Notes: generated by a model not told the origin, from the letters alone. 64,000 nucleotides of DNA from Ailurus styani (GCA_002007465.1 LNAC01001864.1:1-64000); one strand, 5' to 3'. Numbered from the stretch's first letter, positions 1 to 12,124 are shown. Made by a program: numbers and translations.

Positions 1-52
1 TCACAGACCTGTACCCCTTGGGCAAATAATAAAAATAAAATTAAAAAAAAAA
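1..52 (+). mobile_element. L1 3' end with A-rich tail (left part outside window)
   Basis: The segment is the last bases of a young carnivore L1 3' UTR ('cacagacctgtacccc', then GGGCAAATAATAAAA) followed by an A-rich tail. The same terminus is seen at 24.0, 32.65, 5.53 and 44.31 kb. Confidence 0.85.
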
Positions 53-1790
53 CATAGTAATCGAAAGAGTGTGATACTGGCACAAAAACAGACACATAGA
101 TCAATGGAACAGAATATAAAGCACAGAAACAGGCTCCATGATTATAACATCAATTAATCTTCAACAAAGCAGGAAACAATATGCAATGGGAAAAAGACTT
201 TCTCTCCAACAAAGGATGTGGAGAAACTGGACAGCAACATACAAAAGAATGGCATTGGACCACTTTCTCACAGCATATGCAAAAATAAACTCAAATGGAT
301 TAAAGACCTAAATGTGAGACCTGAAACCATAAAAATCATAGAAGAGAACATAGGCTTTAATTTCTCTGACATTGACTATAGCAAAATGTTTTTAGTTAGG
401 TCTCCTGAGGCAAGGGAAATAAAAGCAAAAATAAACTGTCAGGACTACATTACAATAAAAATTTTCTACACAGTGAAAGAAATAATCAATAAAACTAAAA
501 GGCAATCTATGGAATGGGTGATATTTGCAAAGGACATATCCAATAAAGGGCCAGAATCCAAAATAAATAGAGACCTGATACAACTCAACACCTAAAAAAC
601 AAATAATGCAATTAAAAAATGGTCAGAAGATATGAACAGATATTTCTACAAAGAAGACATCAAGATGGCCAACTGAAGAATGTAAAGATGCTCAACACAC
701 TCATCATCAGGAAAATGCAAATCAAAACTACACTGAGATATTACCCTCATACCTGTCAGAATGACTAAAATCAAAAACACAAGAAACAACAGATGCTAAT
801 GAGGATGGGAAGGAAAAGGAACACTGGTGCAGTATTGGTGGGAATGCAAACTGCAGCAACCACTGTGGAAAACAGTATGGAGCTTCCTCAAAAATTTAAA
901 AAGAGAATTATCCTAGGATCCAGTAATCCCACTACCAAAAAAAAAAAATACAAAAACACTAATTCAAAGGGATACATGCACCTCTATGTTTATTTCAGCA
1001 TTATTTACAATAGCCTAATTACTGAAGCAATTCAAGTGTCCATCAATAGGTGAATGGGTGTAGAAGATGTGGTATGTTTGTGTATACACACACACACACA
1101 CACACATTCCATTGTGTGTGTCTATAAATATACGTGTGTGTGTGTATACAATCTAATTGACCATTATCTTCATACAGATTGTACATGCAATGTTCATAAG
1201 AACAGGATCTTTCCATTTCCAACAACATGGATGGAGCTAGAGAGTATAATGCTAAGCATAGTAAGTCAGAGAATGACAAATACCATATGATTTCACTCAT
1301 ATGTAGAATTTAAGAAACAAAATAAATGAAACAAGACAAAAAGAAAAAGAGAGAGAGAGAGAAACCAAGAAATAAACTTTTAGGGGTGCTTGGGTGGCTC
1401 AGTGGGTTAAAGCCTCTGCCTTTGGCTCAGGTCATGATCTCAGGGTCCTGGGATAGAGCCCCGCATCAGGCTCCCTGCTGAGCAGGGAGCCTGCTTCCTC
1501 CTCTTTCTCCCTGCCTGCCTCTCTGCCTACTTGTGATCTCTCTCTCTGTCAAATAAATAAAATCTTAAAAAAGAAATAAACTTTTAACAATAGAGAACCA
1601 ACATATGGTTACCAGAGGGAAGGTGGGTGAGGCGATGGGTGAAAGAGGTGATGGGGTTTTAAAAGAATGTACTTATGATGAGCACTGAGTAATATATAGA
1701 ATTGTTGAATCACTATATTATATACCTGAAACTAATGTAAGACTGTATAATATCTATATTAGAATTAAAATAAAAAACAATTTTAAAAAG
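53..1790 (+). mobile_element. Older L1, ORF2 C-terminal part and 3' UTR
   Basis: The sequence aligns by eye with the C-terminal third of L1 ORF2 ('acagacacatagatcaatgg' onward), then the 3' UTR ending near 'cctgaaactaatgtaag'. A 125-codon stretch at 218-595 keeps the ORF2 frame but the rest is broken by stops and frameshifts. It is interrupted by the SINE at 1383-1570. A CA repeat (1083-1107) and a GT repeat (about 1115-1145) sit at the ORF2 site that is microsatellite-prone in other copies here. Confidence 0.85.
1383..1570 (+). mobile_element. CAN-SINE in L1 3' UTR
   Basis: This is a tRNA-derived SINE with a CT-rich tract and AAATAAATAAAATCTT tail. A 16-bp target-site duplication, aagaaataaactttta, flanks it at 1367-1382 and 1571-1586. 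Confidence 0.95.
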
Positions 1791-2344
1791 TCAAGAGGAA
1801 ATGGAAAGGAGAAAGGCTACTTTTGAGAATAAGTTTAGAATTATTGTCAAGTAAATGAAATAAATATTTCATAGTACAGAACAAATACATGAATATAGGC
1901 CAAGACCAAAATATAGAAAACTTAAAAATTACATCTAGGAATCACAATATTCAAAAATTATTTCATAAGGGTAAAATAAAAAAGATAAATAATAATAAAA
2001 TAAGTAGGAAAATAAAACAGTTGATTAAATTAAAAAGTTAGTATCTGATAAAATGTCTATACTTCAATGAGAAATAAAGGTAAGAAATAAGAAGACAGGG
2101 TCCCAAATAACATCAAGCTGCTATACCTACCTGAAACTCTCTACCCAAATTTTCCAGGAAAGAAAAATAATATTCTGTCAGGTTTAAGATATTGAATTTT
2201 ATGGGGTCTCTCTATATCACGGCCTAGCTTATTTACTAATAAAAATATAGAGTTAAATAAAGCAAATCTAGTTTTAATTGAATTTTATGTAAAGAAAGGG
2301 AAGGGAGGAAAGAAAGGGAAAGAAAATTTATACTCCACTTATGG
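1791..2344. other. AT-rich intronic stretch, nothing recognised
   Basis: The stretch is A-rich and contains a purine-rich run (2285-2325). I see no exon, RNA gene or confident repeat family. It may hold decayed LINE sequence. Confidence 0.5.
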
Positions 2345-2800
2345 TAGACTAAAATGGCCATAGATTCTTCGTAGTAGTTCCCCTCAGATATGAAGTCCAC
2401 TTCCTCAACTCCTTAACTAGACTGCCCTGTGACTTGCTTTGGCCAATAAGGTACAATAAAAATGGCAGTATCAGAGGTCTGAGCTTATTAGGTCTCAAGA
2501 TGTTTTCCAGCTTTGTTTTGCTCTTGCTGCTGGGAATCCTGTAAATACCCTGGGCTACTCCCACCCTGGGGGCTAGCCTCCTAGATAAAAGACTAGAAAG
2601 AGGTCCCATCTGTCATAGATGTCCCAGCTGGGACTTCATATGTATGAATAAAGCTATCTAAGGTCATCCAACCCAAGCCAAGTCTTTCCAGAGAGAACAC
2701 TTTACAAGTCACTTAGAGAAATAATGAGTATCTGCTGTTTCAAATCACCAAGTTTTGGAATACTTTGTTATTTAAGAAAACTTAATTGGTATACTTAACA
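2345..2800 (+). mobile_element. MLT1-like (ERVL-MaLR) solo LTR
   Basis: Landmarks typical of mammalian MLT1 LTRs occur in order: 'gacttgctttggccaataag', a middle 'tcccagctgggac', and a 3' end 'ccaagttttggaatactttg' followed by an AATTGGTATAC-type terminus. There is no internal retroviral sequence beside it. The family name is from memory. Confidence 0.75.
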
Positions 2801-3702
2801 ATAGAAAAAAAGGTGTGTTATTTTATGTCATTAGAATATTTATAAAAATTGAATAATGTTTTGGATTATTTCTACAATTTCTCCCACTCTATATAGGCCA
2901 CTCTCCCTTGTAAATTTTGGTTAACCATATAACTTCCTTAAAGAATATGGTGGAAAAACTACAAAGACTCTTAATCTAACAGTCTCTAACAAGCTTTGCA
3001 GGTTTTGCTTTTGCCAGTGTGGAAAACTGATATTGGAGGCTGAAAACCAGGGTAGGGACTCGGTTATGTAGTTATAGAACAATTAACAAAACTTAGGCCT
3101 AGAGTAACTTTTAGGGTTAAAAACATACCTAATAAACTTGTGGATCTGGCTAAGGAAATTTCCAGCCAGAATGCTAAAAATACTATTTGGCTTATACTAC
3201 TGAAATGCAATAAAGTTACTGCAAGAGAAATAAACTAAAGACAGAACTGTTCAATTTTAACGCAGGAATTAGAAGATATATAGAGAATCCACGACAACAT
3301 CTCCACCCCACAAAAGAAATTCTCAAAGTAAGAAATTACTTTAGGGTAAAGATCAAAGTCATAGTACTGACAGTAAAATGTAGCCTCAGAGTCAAAGTCA
3401 AATCAAGGGTGTAACTGTAAGACTCCCTGTTAAGACCTCAGAAACATTTAAATATTCTTTGTGGATCCTCCAGTAAGACTAAAGAACTTGAATAATCTTG
3501 AAGGTATTGTCCTGTAGAAGCCTGAGATACTTTAAGTAAAAAAAAGTCTATCTCAAGAATCTGGGGTATAAGAATGAACAGTAACATACATAGAAAACAA
3601 ATTTTTAAGAGAAACACCATCGTATTAGACTAAAAAAAAAAAAACCAGACATTTCAAAATGAAAAGAGATCTCTGGGTCCCCAATAATAGATGAACAGGA
3701 AG
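2801..3702. other. Intronic stretch without recognised element
   Basis: I see no exon with usable splice sites and no familiar repeat apart from short A runs near 3630. The first copy of the target-site duplication of the next L1 tail ends this stretch. Confidence 0.45.
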
Positions 3703-3952
3703 ATGGGACCAGGGAGGAAGACAAACCATAACAGACTCTTAATCTCAGAAAACAAACTGAGGGTTGCTGGAGGGTAGGAGGGTGGGAGGGATGGGGTGGC
3801 TGGGTTATGGAGATTTGGGAGGGTATGTGCTATGGTGAGTGCTGTGGATTGTGTAAGACTGATGATTCACAGACCTGTACCCCTGAAGCAAATAATACAT
3901 GTTAATAAAGACAGATAAATAGAATAAATGCAATCAGAACAAAAGAAAAAAG
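3703..3952 (+). mobile_element. 5'-truncated L1 3' UTR insertion
   Basis: Only the L1 3' UTR is present: a G-rich block near 3765-3800, then 'cacagacctgtacccctg' and an A-rich tail. A perfect 15-bp target-site duplication, tagatgaacaggaag, lies at 3688-3702 and 3953-3967. About 45 bp follow the usual AATAATA terminus; this could be a longer native 3' end or a short transduced flank. Confidence 0.9.
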
Positions 3953-4523
3953 TAGATGAACAGGAAGCAGGCTAAGTGGGCTATTCAGCTACAAACATGG
4001 GCAATTTCTTATGGTAAAGGAATGATGATTCAGAGAGTAGAATCTATGTACCACACCGCAAAATAAGGGCTACTTTATTTTGGATTAGGAAATCATTCCC
4101 AGGGAGCAAAACTAGACCTCAATCAAAGTACATACCCGACCCTGAAAGTCGGGAGAACTGGTGACATGTGTCTAGTTGGATTTCAGAATTGCCTTTTGTT
4201 TTCCCCCTATTTGAATAACAGTGTCTATTTCAGTTATCCTATCCTTTTCTCAATAGTGTTATGTTTTGAGAGGGTGGGGTAGGGATAACCCTTTTTAGAT
4301 AACAGATCTCCAGATTAAGAAGAGCTGTGCCAAGAATCCATACTGACCTGGTACCATATCTAGACCTGGTACAGATTATAAGATCCTAGACTTTAAGATA
4401 AAACTAGAATGTAAAGGGATTTTAGAAGGAAGGGATGAGCACATTTTGCCTGTGGAAGAAATATTAACATATGGCCAGAAGAAAGATTATCACAAGTTCC
4501 AAAAATGACCATCTATAATATGT

Positions 4524-4524
4524 C

Positions 4525-4568
<44 letters not shown>

Positions 4569-4600
4569 GATAGATAGATACAGATATAGATAGATATTCT
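4524..4600 (+). repeat. GATA tetranucleotide microsatellite
   Basis: About 15 GATA units with a few interruptions towards the right end. The surrounding 3968-4610 holds no other recognised feature. Confidence 0.95.
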
Positions 4601-4609
4601 ATTTCTCTC

Positions 4610-4850
4610 AATAAGATAATTTTCCCTCCCTAGGAGTCTGGGCTGGCCCCTAACCATTAAAATGTAATGGAAATTATCTTCTCAGTCTTCTGAGCTCAGA
4701 TCACAAGAGGTCTTGCAGTTTCTACTTCTGACCTATTAGATTCCAGCTGCCATGGAAGGATGCTTGGGCTTGACTACTAAATGTTGAGTAATGACATGAG
4801 AAAGATTCAGTCCTTAGCCCTTCCACCAACCACCAGATATCTGAGGAATT
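4610..4850 (+). mobile_element. MLT1-like LTR fragment
   Basis: Degraded sequence with MLT1 landmarks: 'ggagtctgggctggccc', 'agaggtcttgcagtttct', 'ttccagctgccatgg'. The ends are not resolved. The rest, to 5046, is unassigned. Confidence 0.5.
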
Positions 4851-5060
4851 AAAAATGAAGAAAAAGGGGGAGAAGAAATTAGCAAAGATGAAGATTAAAG
4901 TAATTAAATAGAAAATAGTAACAGCAACAAGAAATAGAGTAGTTAAATGAAACCTGAAGTTTGTTAATTGAAAGCACTGGTAATATATAATCCTCCGACA
5001 AACCTGGTTGAAAGGAAAAGAAACCAAAAAACAAGTACTTTTAAATGAAAAATAAATGGA

Positions 5061-5260
5061 GGGTGCCTGGGTGGCTGGATTGATTAAGCGACTGCCTTCA
5101 GCTCAGGTCATGATCCTGGAGTCTCAGGATCAAGTCCCACATTGGGCTCCCAGCTCCATGGGGAGTCTTCTCCCTCTGACCTTCTCCCCTCTCATACTCT
5201 CTCTCACTCTCACTCTCTCTCTCAAATAAATAAATAAAATCTAAATAAATTTTTTAAAAA
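5061..5260 (+). mobile_element. CAN-SINE, older subfamily
   Basis: The head 'gggtgcctgggtggctgg', a CT tract and an A-rich tail are flanked by gaaaaataaatgga at 5047-5060 and 5261-5274. It differs from the young mustelid type in its middle. Confidence 0.93.
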
Positions 5261-5525
5261 GAAAAATAAATGGAAAAAGAGATACAGAAAAAAGAAAACA
5301 ATAAAATAAATCCTAAGATAGCATAATGTAAACTTCTAACCAATGAATTTGAAAAAACATATAAAATTATATTAAAATATAAACTACCAAAATAGATGCA
5401 CCAATAATCTCAAAAAGAAACTGAAAAAGTGGTCAAAGAGTTATTATTTTTTTAAAAAGGCTACTAAATGATTTCACAGTTAAGTTCTATAAAATCTCCA
5501 AATTAAGTTTCCCTTATTTTTTTTT

Positions 5526-8120
5526 AATTTTATTTTTATTATTTGCCCAAGGGGTACAGGTCTGTGAATCATCAGGCTTACATCTTTCACAGCATTCACC
5601 AAAGCACAAACCCTCCCCAATGTCCATAACCCATCCACCCTATCCCTACCCTCCCACCCCCCAGTAACCCTCAGTTTGTTTTATGAGATTAGAAGTCTCT
5701 TATGGTTTGTCTCCTTCCCCATCCCATCTTGTTTCATTATTTTTCCCTCCCTACCCCCCACAACCCCCCACCCTGCCCCTCAAGTTCCTCATATCAGAGA
5801 GATCATATGATAATTGTCTTTCTCTGATTGACTTATTTCGCTCAGCATAATACCCTCCAGTTCCATCCATGTCGTTGCGAATGGCAAGATTTCGTTTCTT
5901 TTGATAGCTGCATAATATTCCATTGTATATATATACCACATCTTCTTTATCCATTCATCTGTTGATGGACATCTAGGTTCTTTCCATAGTTTGGCTATTG
6001 TGGACATTGCTGCTATAAACATTCGGGTGCACGTGCCCCTGAGGAACACTACCTTTGTGTCTTTAGGATAAATACCCAGTAGTGCGATTGCTGGGTCGTA
6101 GGGTAGCTCCATTTTCAACTTTTTGAGGAATCTCCATACTGTTTTCCAGAGTGGCTGCACCAGTTTGCATTCCCACCAACAGTGTAGGAGGGTTCCCCTT
6201 TCTCCGCAACCTCGCCAACATCTGTCATTTCCTGACTTGTTGATTTTAGCCATTCTGACTGGTGTAAGGTGGTATCTCGCTGTGGTTTTAATTTGTATTT
6301 CTCTGATGCCGAGTGATGTTGAGCACTTTCTCATGTGTCTGTTGGCCATTTGGATGTCTTCTTTGGAGAAATGTCTGTTCATGTCTTCTGCCCATTTCTT
6401 GACTGGGTTATTTGTTTTATGGGTGTTGAGTTTGAGAAGCTCTTTATAGATTTTGGATACTAGCCCTTTATCTGATATGTCATTTGCAAATATCTTCTCC
6501 CATTCTGTCAGTTGTCTTTTGGTTTTGTTGACTGTTTCCTTTGCTGTGCAAAAGCTTTTAATCTTGATGAAGTCCCAATAGTTCATTTTTGCCCTTGCTT
6601 CCCTTGCCTTTGGTGAGGTTCCTAGGAAGAAGTTGCTGCGGTTGAGGTCGAAGAGGTTGCTGCCTGTGTTCTCCTCGAGGATTTTGATGGATTCCTTTCT
6701 CACATTGAGGTCTTTTATCCATTTTGAGTCTATTTTTGTGTGTGGTGTCAGGAAATGATCCAGTTTCATTTTTCTGCATGTGGCTGACCAGTTTTCCCAA
6801 CACCATTTGTTGAAGAGACTGTCTTTTTCCCACTGGACATTCTTTCCTGCTTTGTCGAAGATTAGTTGACCATAGAGTTGAGGGTCCATTTTTGGGTTCT
6901 CTATTCTGTTCCACTGGTCTATGTGTCTGTTTTTGTGCCAGTACCATACTGTCTTGATGATGACGGCTTTGTAATAGAGCTTGAAATCTGGAATTGTGAT
7001 GCCGCCAACTTTGCTTTTTTTTTTCAACATTCCTTTGGCTATTCGGGGTCTTTTCTGGTTCCATATAAATTTTAGGATTATTTGTTCCATTTCTTTGAAA
7101 TAAATTGCTGGTATTTTGATGGGGATTGCATTAAATGTGTAGATTGCTCTAGGTAGCATAGACATTTTCACAATATTTATTCTACCCATCCATGAGCATG
7201 GAATGTTTTTCCACTTCTTTGTGTCTTCCTCAATTTCTTTCATGAGTACTTTATAGTTTTCTGAATACAGATTCTTTGCCTCTTTGGTTAGGTTTATTCC
7301 TAGGTATCTTATGGTTTTGGGTGCAATTGTAAATGGGATTGACTCTTTAATTTCTCTTTCTTCTGTTTTGTTGTTGGTATATAGAAATGCAACTGATTTC
7401 TGTGCATTGATTTTATATCCTGACACTTGACTGAATTCCTGTATGAGTGCTAGCAGTTTTGGAGTGGAGTCCTTTGGGTTTTCCACATAAAGTATCATAT
7501 CATCTGCAAAGAGTGAGAGTTTGACCTCTTCCTTGCCGATTTGGATGCCTTTTATTTCTTTTTGTTGTCTGATTGCTGAGGCTAGGACTTCTAGTACTAT
7601 GTTGAATAGCAGTGGTGATAGTGGACAGCCTTGCCGTGTTCCTGACTTTAGGGGAAAAGCTCTCAGTTTTTCTCCATTGAGAATGATATTCGCTGTGGGT
7701 TTTTCGTAGATGGCTTTGATGATATTGAGGTATGTACCCTCTATGCCTACACTATGAAGAGTTTTGATTAAGAAAGGGTGCTGTACTTTGTCAAATGCTT
7801 TTTCAGCATCTATTGAGAGGATCATATGGTTCTTGTTCTTTCTTTTATTAATGTCTTGTATCACATTGATTGATTTGCGAATGTTAAACCAACCTTGCAT
7901 CCCAGGAATAAATCCCACTTGGTCGTGGTGAATAATCCTTTTTATGTGCTGCTGGATCCTATTGGCTAGTATTTTGTTGAGGATTTTTGCATCCGTATTC
8001 ATCAAAGATATTGGTCTGTAATTCTCCTTCTTGATGGGGTCTTTGCCTGGTTTGGGGATCAAGGTAATGCTGGCCTCATAAAAGGAGTTTGGAAGTTTTC
8101 CTTCCAATTCTATTTTTTGG
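5526..8120 (-). mobile_element. Young 5'-truncated L1
   Basis: An L1 inserted on the minus strand, with its 3' terminus and poly(T) at the left and truncation inside the reverse transcriptase region at the right. The duplication aagtttcccttatttt (plus variable T run) flanks it at 5505-5520 and 8121-8136. The 3' UTR (5530-5788) carries the G-rich block seen in sister copies. An uninterrupted ORF2 tail and a clear duplication point to recent insertion. The interrupted sequence is unassigned intron. Confidence 0.95.
5789..8107 (-). CDS. L1 ORF2 C-terminal part, 772 codons, open
   Basis: This is the intact C-terminal 60 percent of an L1 ORF2 protein (full length about 1,275 residues): reverse transcriptase, then a Cys-rich tail. 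The reverse transcriptase starts within its first conserved block ([17 protein letters not shown]), has the substrate block [10 protein letters not shown], and the catalytic motif FADDMILY near residues 200-207. The C-terminal zinc-knuckle-like motif CX3CX7HX4C lies near residues 635-651 (CWRGC...LLHCWWEC). The endonuclease domain and ORF1 were lost by 5' truncation, so this copy cannot mobilise itself and no promoter is visible. The nominal start Met is just the first ATG after the truncation point. Confidence 0.93.
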   Translation of the reverse strand: MEGKLPNSFYEASITLIPKPGKDPIKKENYRPISLMNTDAKILNKILANRIQQHIKRIIHHDQVGFIPGMQGWFNIRKSINVIQDINKRKNKNHMILSIDAEKAFDKVQHPFLIKTLHSVGIEGTYLNIIKAIYEKPTANIILNGEKLRAFPLKSGTRQGCPLSPLLFNIVLEVLASAIRQQKEIKGIQIGKEEVKLSLFADDMILYVENPKDSTPKLLALIQEFSQVSGYKINAQKSVAFLYTNNKTEEREIKESIPFTIAPKTIRYLGINLTKEAKNLYSENYKVLMKEIEEDTKKWKNIPCSWMGRINIVKMSMLPRAIYTFNAIPIKIPAIYFKEMEQIILKFIWNQKRPRIAKGMLKKKSKVGGITIPDFKLYYKAVIIKTVWYWHKNRHIDQWNRIENPKMDPQLYGQLIFDKAGKNVQWEKDSLFNKWCWENWSATCRKMKLDHFLTPHTKIDSKWIKDLNVRKESIKILEENTGSNLFDLNRSNFFLGTSPKAREARAKMNYWDFIKIKSFCTAKETVNKTKRQLTEWEKIFANDISDKGLVSKIYKELLKLNTHKTNNPVKKWAEDMNRHFSKEDIQMANRHMRKCSTSLGIREIQIKTTARYHLTPVRMAKINKSGNDRCWRGCGERGTLLHCWWECKLVQPLWKTVWRFLKKLKMELPYDPAIALLGIYPKDTKVVFLRGTCTRMFIAAMSTIAKLWKEPRCPSTDEWIKKMWYIYTMEYYAAIKRNEILPFATTWMELEGIMLSEISQSEKDNYHMISLI

Positions 8121-8217
8121 AAGTTTCCCTTATTTTTTTTTAAAAAAAAGTCCTTTTTAAATTCTGACTAGAAATGCATTACACTTGTTGTATTAATGTG
8201 AAAGGATCAATATTTTT

Positions 8218-8402
8218 TTTAAAGATTTTTATTTATTTATTTGACAGAGAGAGAGAGAGAGATCAGATCACAAGTAGGCAGAGAGGCAGGCAGAGAGGGA
8301 GGGGGNAGCAGAGAGCCCGATGTGGGCCTCGATCCCAGGACCCTGGGATCATGACCTGAGCCGAAGGCAGCGGCTTTAACCCACTGAGCCACCCAGGCGC
8401 CC
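8218..8402 (-). mobile_element. CAN-SINE, young mustelid type
   Basis: Reverse-oriented SINE flanked by aggatcaatattttt at 8203-8217 and 8403-8417. It contains one ambiguous base (8306). The stretch 8418-8871 beyond it shows nothing apart from a short ATCC/ATAC run near 8709-8740. Confidence 0.95.
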
Positions 8403-8886
8403 AGGATCAATATTTTTATAAAATTAAATCTTCCCATTTGGCAACACTAAAATTTAGGTTACAAGAAGTACTACTTATAATTCCAGCTTAATAAATTCAT
8501 ATAACTTATAATCAACTACTTTATCACTGAGTTAAATTATTCCAAAAACCCTCCAATTGTTCTTCCTGACTACAAAATCCAGTCTCTACCCCAAAATTCA
8601 TACTTCATAAAGCTGGCAGAATAATCTTAATAAAAAATACCATATGGATCATTCTTAATATTCTTCAGTAAATCCCCATTTCTTACTCACAATAAAAATT
8701 AGTAAGTCATCCATCCATCCATCCATACATACATACATGCTTGTCTCTCAGTCTTCCTACTAGTCTTCTACTTAATCCAAAAATCCTACCATAGTCAAGC
8801 ACTTGAATTTTTCCAAATAGCCTCTGTTCCCTCAAGTCTTTGTCTTTATACATATTATTTCTAAATAGAAATCCTTCTTATTTTCT

Positions 8887-9087
8887 TTTTTTTTTTTAAA
8901 GATTTTATTTATTTATTTCACAGAGGGAGAGAGATCACAAGGAGGCAGAGAGGCAGGCAGAGAGAGAGAGGGGGAAGCAGGCTCCCCGCTGAGCAGGGAG
9001 CCCGATGCGGGCCTCGATCCCAGGACCCTGAGATCATGACCTGAGCCGAAGGCAGAGGCTTTAACCCCCTGAGCCACCCAGGCGCCC
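8887..9087 (-). mobile_element. CAN-SINE, young mustelid type
   Basis: Flanked by tccttcttattttct at 8872-8886 and 9088-9102. It is nearly identical in body to the neighbour 0.5 kb to the left, but in a separate target site. Confidence 0.95.
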
Positions 9088-9644
9088 TCCTTCTTATTTT
9101 CTAACACCATATTCTCAATTACTATATCATAATCTCCCTTTTATTTTGCATTTATTATGTTGGAATTAGTGATATTATCTCAAATATGTGCTAACATAAT
9201 TCAGCTTTGAAATTAATCTAATGTCAATAATATCTCAGTTTTTTAATAAAAATTTCTTTAGAAGCCTTGGATTAAAAAATTCAATATTTTTATCAAGTCT
9301 GCACCTTCTATATTACATTTTATTATGATATGTGCAACAAATTTATTCTATTTATTCAAGTACATGTAGAATGCAATTATAGTTACCATTTATGTTTGTA
9401 TTGTGGATTTAATATCCTTAATACTTAAAAGTAAATAGTAAGTAGTTTCAACAGAAAGACAGTGTTCTTGGCACTATGCATAGAAAAAGCTAAGTGAAGC
9501 TTCTATGAACTTTAAAAGTTGATGATCCTTGAAAAGAAACAAGAAATGGGGAGATCGCATTTGAAATTATGCTCTTAGTCATTTTAGCCCCACCAAAAAA
9601 GAGTCTCCCTGGGCTATCCAGTCCAACCAGAGTACATCTTATAA

Positions 9645-9705
9645 CTCTTCAAATCTGGTCAAGTTATTTAATATCTCTGAGTTTCCTCTTGTAAAAATGG
9701 AATAC
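9645..9705 (+). mobile_element. MIR fragment
   Basis: The conserved MIR core 'caagttatttaatatctctg', followed by 'agtttcctcttgtaaaaatg', is present. The rest of 9103-9645 is unassigned AT-rich intron. Confidence 0.65.
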
Positions 9706-9707
9706 AC

Positions 9708-10145
9708 TAGTCTTCCCTTATCCACAGTTTTGCTTTCTGCAGTTTCAGTTACCTATGCTCAACCATAGTCTGAAAGCAGTTGACTGCAGTCAGAAAATCA
9801 ATAGTAGCTTAATCATATGCCACAATGCCTACATAATTTCATGTCACTTTATCTCATCATGTATGCATTTTATCATCTTATGTCACCACAAGAAGGAGTA
9901 TGATACAATAAGATTTTGAGAGAAATCACATTCATATAACTTTTATTACAGTATACTATTATAGTTCTATCATTATTGTTGTTAATCTCTTACTGTGTCT
10001 AATTAATAAATTAAATTTCAGCATAGGTATGTATGTATGTATGCATGTGTAAGAAAAAGCATAAAATATACAGGGTTTAGAACTATCCACAGTTTGGCAT
10101 CCCCTGAGGGTCTTGGAATGTATCCTTATGGATAAGGGAGGACTA
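9708..10145 (+). mobile_element. Tigger-like nonautonomous DNA transposon
   Basis: Terminal inverted repeats are visible: tagtcttcccttatcca at 9708-9724 and, inverted, tagtcctcccttatcca at 10129-10145 (16 of 17 matching), beginning and ending in TA as expected for pogo/Tigger insertion. The left end resembles Tigger/MER ends by memory ('ccttatccacagttttgctt'). No transposase is left in the 438 bp. Confidence 0.85.
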
Positions 10146-11096
10146 CTATAATAGTAATTATTGCTAAGCCTAATAAAATATGGTACAGTGATTGGACTCA
10201 AAACATTCAAATATGTAAAATATTTCTATGTTCTAAAATTTTAAGTTACAAAAAATTTTTTCCTCATCTATATGATTAAGCTGCCAGTCAACCCACTTAG
10301 TAGATAGTTGCCCAAAGTAAACACACTCTATTTTTCTAACAAGTAATCTGAAAATCAAGTTAATAGAATAACAAAACATTTTATAACATTTTATCTAAGC
10401 ATGATTTTGTTAAGTACAACTCTGCTAGTCCATGTGATGTCTCTGATGAAAAAGACCCTTTGTTCAGGCAAATGCAGCCCTATGCCAGGGTACAGAGTTG
10501 GCAAACCATGGACTACATTTCAACACCCACTTTTCCCTTAACCCACTCCCTGCACAATTGTACAAAGTAGCAGCAGCCTTGGGTCCAAATGGATTATTTA
10601 GTCCACATCCTTGAAATGAACATTAGAATAATTACTGGAATAATGATCCCCTAAAATATACATAACCAACAGCAACAAAAAACTAGTTCATTTAAAAACT
10701 AAAATAAGTTTTATAGGACTTCTTAAAACATTTTAAAAGCATTATAATTACTTGAACAGATAGATTACAATACCAACTGATTCTATTGTCCATGCTGCCT
10801 GAGGAAGCAAAACCAAATATATATTCACTAACTGCAAATGCTGAGTAGATTCAGAGAGCCTTATCTGCAGTTCAGATTTCACCACCAATTTATTTTCTAA
10901 CCCTAAGCAAGTCACTTTTTAGCTTCTATTGATCTCTGCAAAATAGCCTAGATCAATGATAGTTCAGAATAGAGTTTTGGAAGAGGAAAATAAATTCCTT
11001 TAAAATTCTCATTAAACCCATAGAACTCCAGAAAAAAATTATACAGAAAATTTTGACTTTAAATTCAGGGAAAAAAATGTTTTAAATGATATTAAC
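10146..11096. other. Intron, mostly unassigned, with a MIR-like patch
   Basis: A MIR-like core ('ccctaagcaagtcacttttt') sits at about 10890-10945. Nothing else is recognised and no splice-flanked open exon is seen. Confidence 0.5.
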
Positions 11097-11415
11097 TTCC
11101 ACAGACTGAATGTTTATATCCCCCCCCCCAATATTCACATGTTGTAACCTAATCCCCATGTGATGGTATTTGGAAATGGGGCCTTTGGGAGGTGATTAAG
11201 TCAAACCCTCATAAATGGTTTAATGCCTTTATAAAAGAGGCTCCAGAGATCTCCTCTGCCCTTTCTGCCATGTGAAAACACAGAAAGATGGCCTTCTATG
11301 AATCAGGTATTTGGCACTCGCCAGATGCCAAATCTGCTCATGCCTTGATCTTAGACTTCTCAGTCTCCAGAACTATAAGAAATAAATGTTTTTTATTAAG
11401 TCACCCATTCTTTGT
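11097..11415 (+). mobile_element. MaLR-type LTR, first of a tandem pair
   Basis: Ordered landmarks of a mammalian MaLR/MST-like LTR: 'cctaatccccatgtgatgg', 'gggaggtgattaagtc', 'ccttgatcttagacttctca', and a 3' 'ccagaactataagaaataaa'. The 3' end stops short of the usual terminus. The family name is uncertain. Confidence 0.65.
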
Positions 11416-11423
11416 CATAGAGT

Positions 11424-12056
11424 CCTACTGTGGTCTGAATTTTTGTGTCTCTCCTCACCTCCCCCACAAATTCACGTGTTGAAATCCTAACACCCAGTGT
11501 GTTATTAGAATGTGAGGCCTTTGAGAAGTGATTAGGTCATGAGAACAGAGCCCTTGTGAATGAGATTAATGTCCTTATAAAAGAAGCCTAATAGAATGCC
11601 CTCGACTTTTCTGTCATGTGAGAAAGAATAAGAAGCCTACAATCCAGAAGAGGGCCTTCACCTCACCATATTGACACCCTGATTCTGAACTTCTAAACCC
11701 CAGAACTGTGAGAAATAAATCTCTGGGTTTTTTAATTTCACTTTATTTTTATTTTTTTGGAAGATTTTATTTATTAATTTATTTAGAGAAAGAGGGCACG
11801 CATGTGTGTGAGTGAGTGAAGGGAGGAGCAGAGGGAGAGAATTTCAAGTAGACTCCATGCTGAATGTGGAGCCCTATACAGGTTTGATCCCACGACCCTG
11901 TGATCACAACTGAGCTGAAATCAAGAGTCAGATGCTCAACCAACTGAGCCACCCAGGCACCCCAAATTTCTATTGTTTATAAGCTACCCAGTAGTTTATA
12001 CCCAGTATAAATACCCTGATATTTTGTTAAAGCAGTCCAAATGGACTAAAACACTA
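11424..12056 (+). mobile_element. MaLR-type LTR, second of the pair, split by a SINE
   Basis: The order of landmarks is the same as in the preceding copy ('gaaatcctaacacccagtg', 'gaagtgattaggtcatgaga', 'cagaactgtgagaaataaat'), then the SINE, then the 3' end with 'gctacccagtagtttata' and a 'ggactaaaacac' terminus. The two LTRs are direct repeats only a few bases apart. Confidence 0.68.
11745..11963 (-). mobile_element. CAN-SINE, old subfamily
   Basis: Diverged SINE body in reverse orientation ending 'gagccacccaggcacccc'. The duplication is no longer clear, consistent with age. Confidence 0.85.
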
Positions 12057-12124
12057 ACTTCTAATATCAGTTATATAATGGAATTACAATAATTTGTTTA
12101 ATATACAAAATACTGTTCGATAGA

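Noticed and set aside
1043..1300. Pair of opposing ORFs rich in His-Thr or Cys-Val
   Set aside because: They are products of CA/GT microsatellites inside an old L1.
3703..3952. 3' transduction on the L1 tail
   Set aside because: The extra 45 bases before the duplication could be the native longer 3' terminus of that L1 subfamily. There is no intermediate poly(A) run as in L1 A.
6123..6449. 108-codon ORF on the strand opposite ORF2, also present at 22954-23280 and 44901-45227 with similar sequence
   Set aside because: It is the antisense shadow of the conserved ORF2 C-terminal region. Retention in three copies follows from their shared ancestry, and no promoter or start context supports expression.
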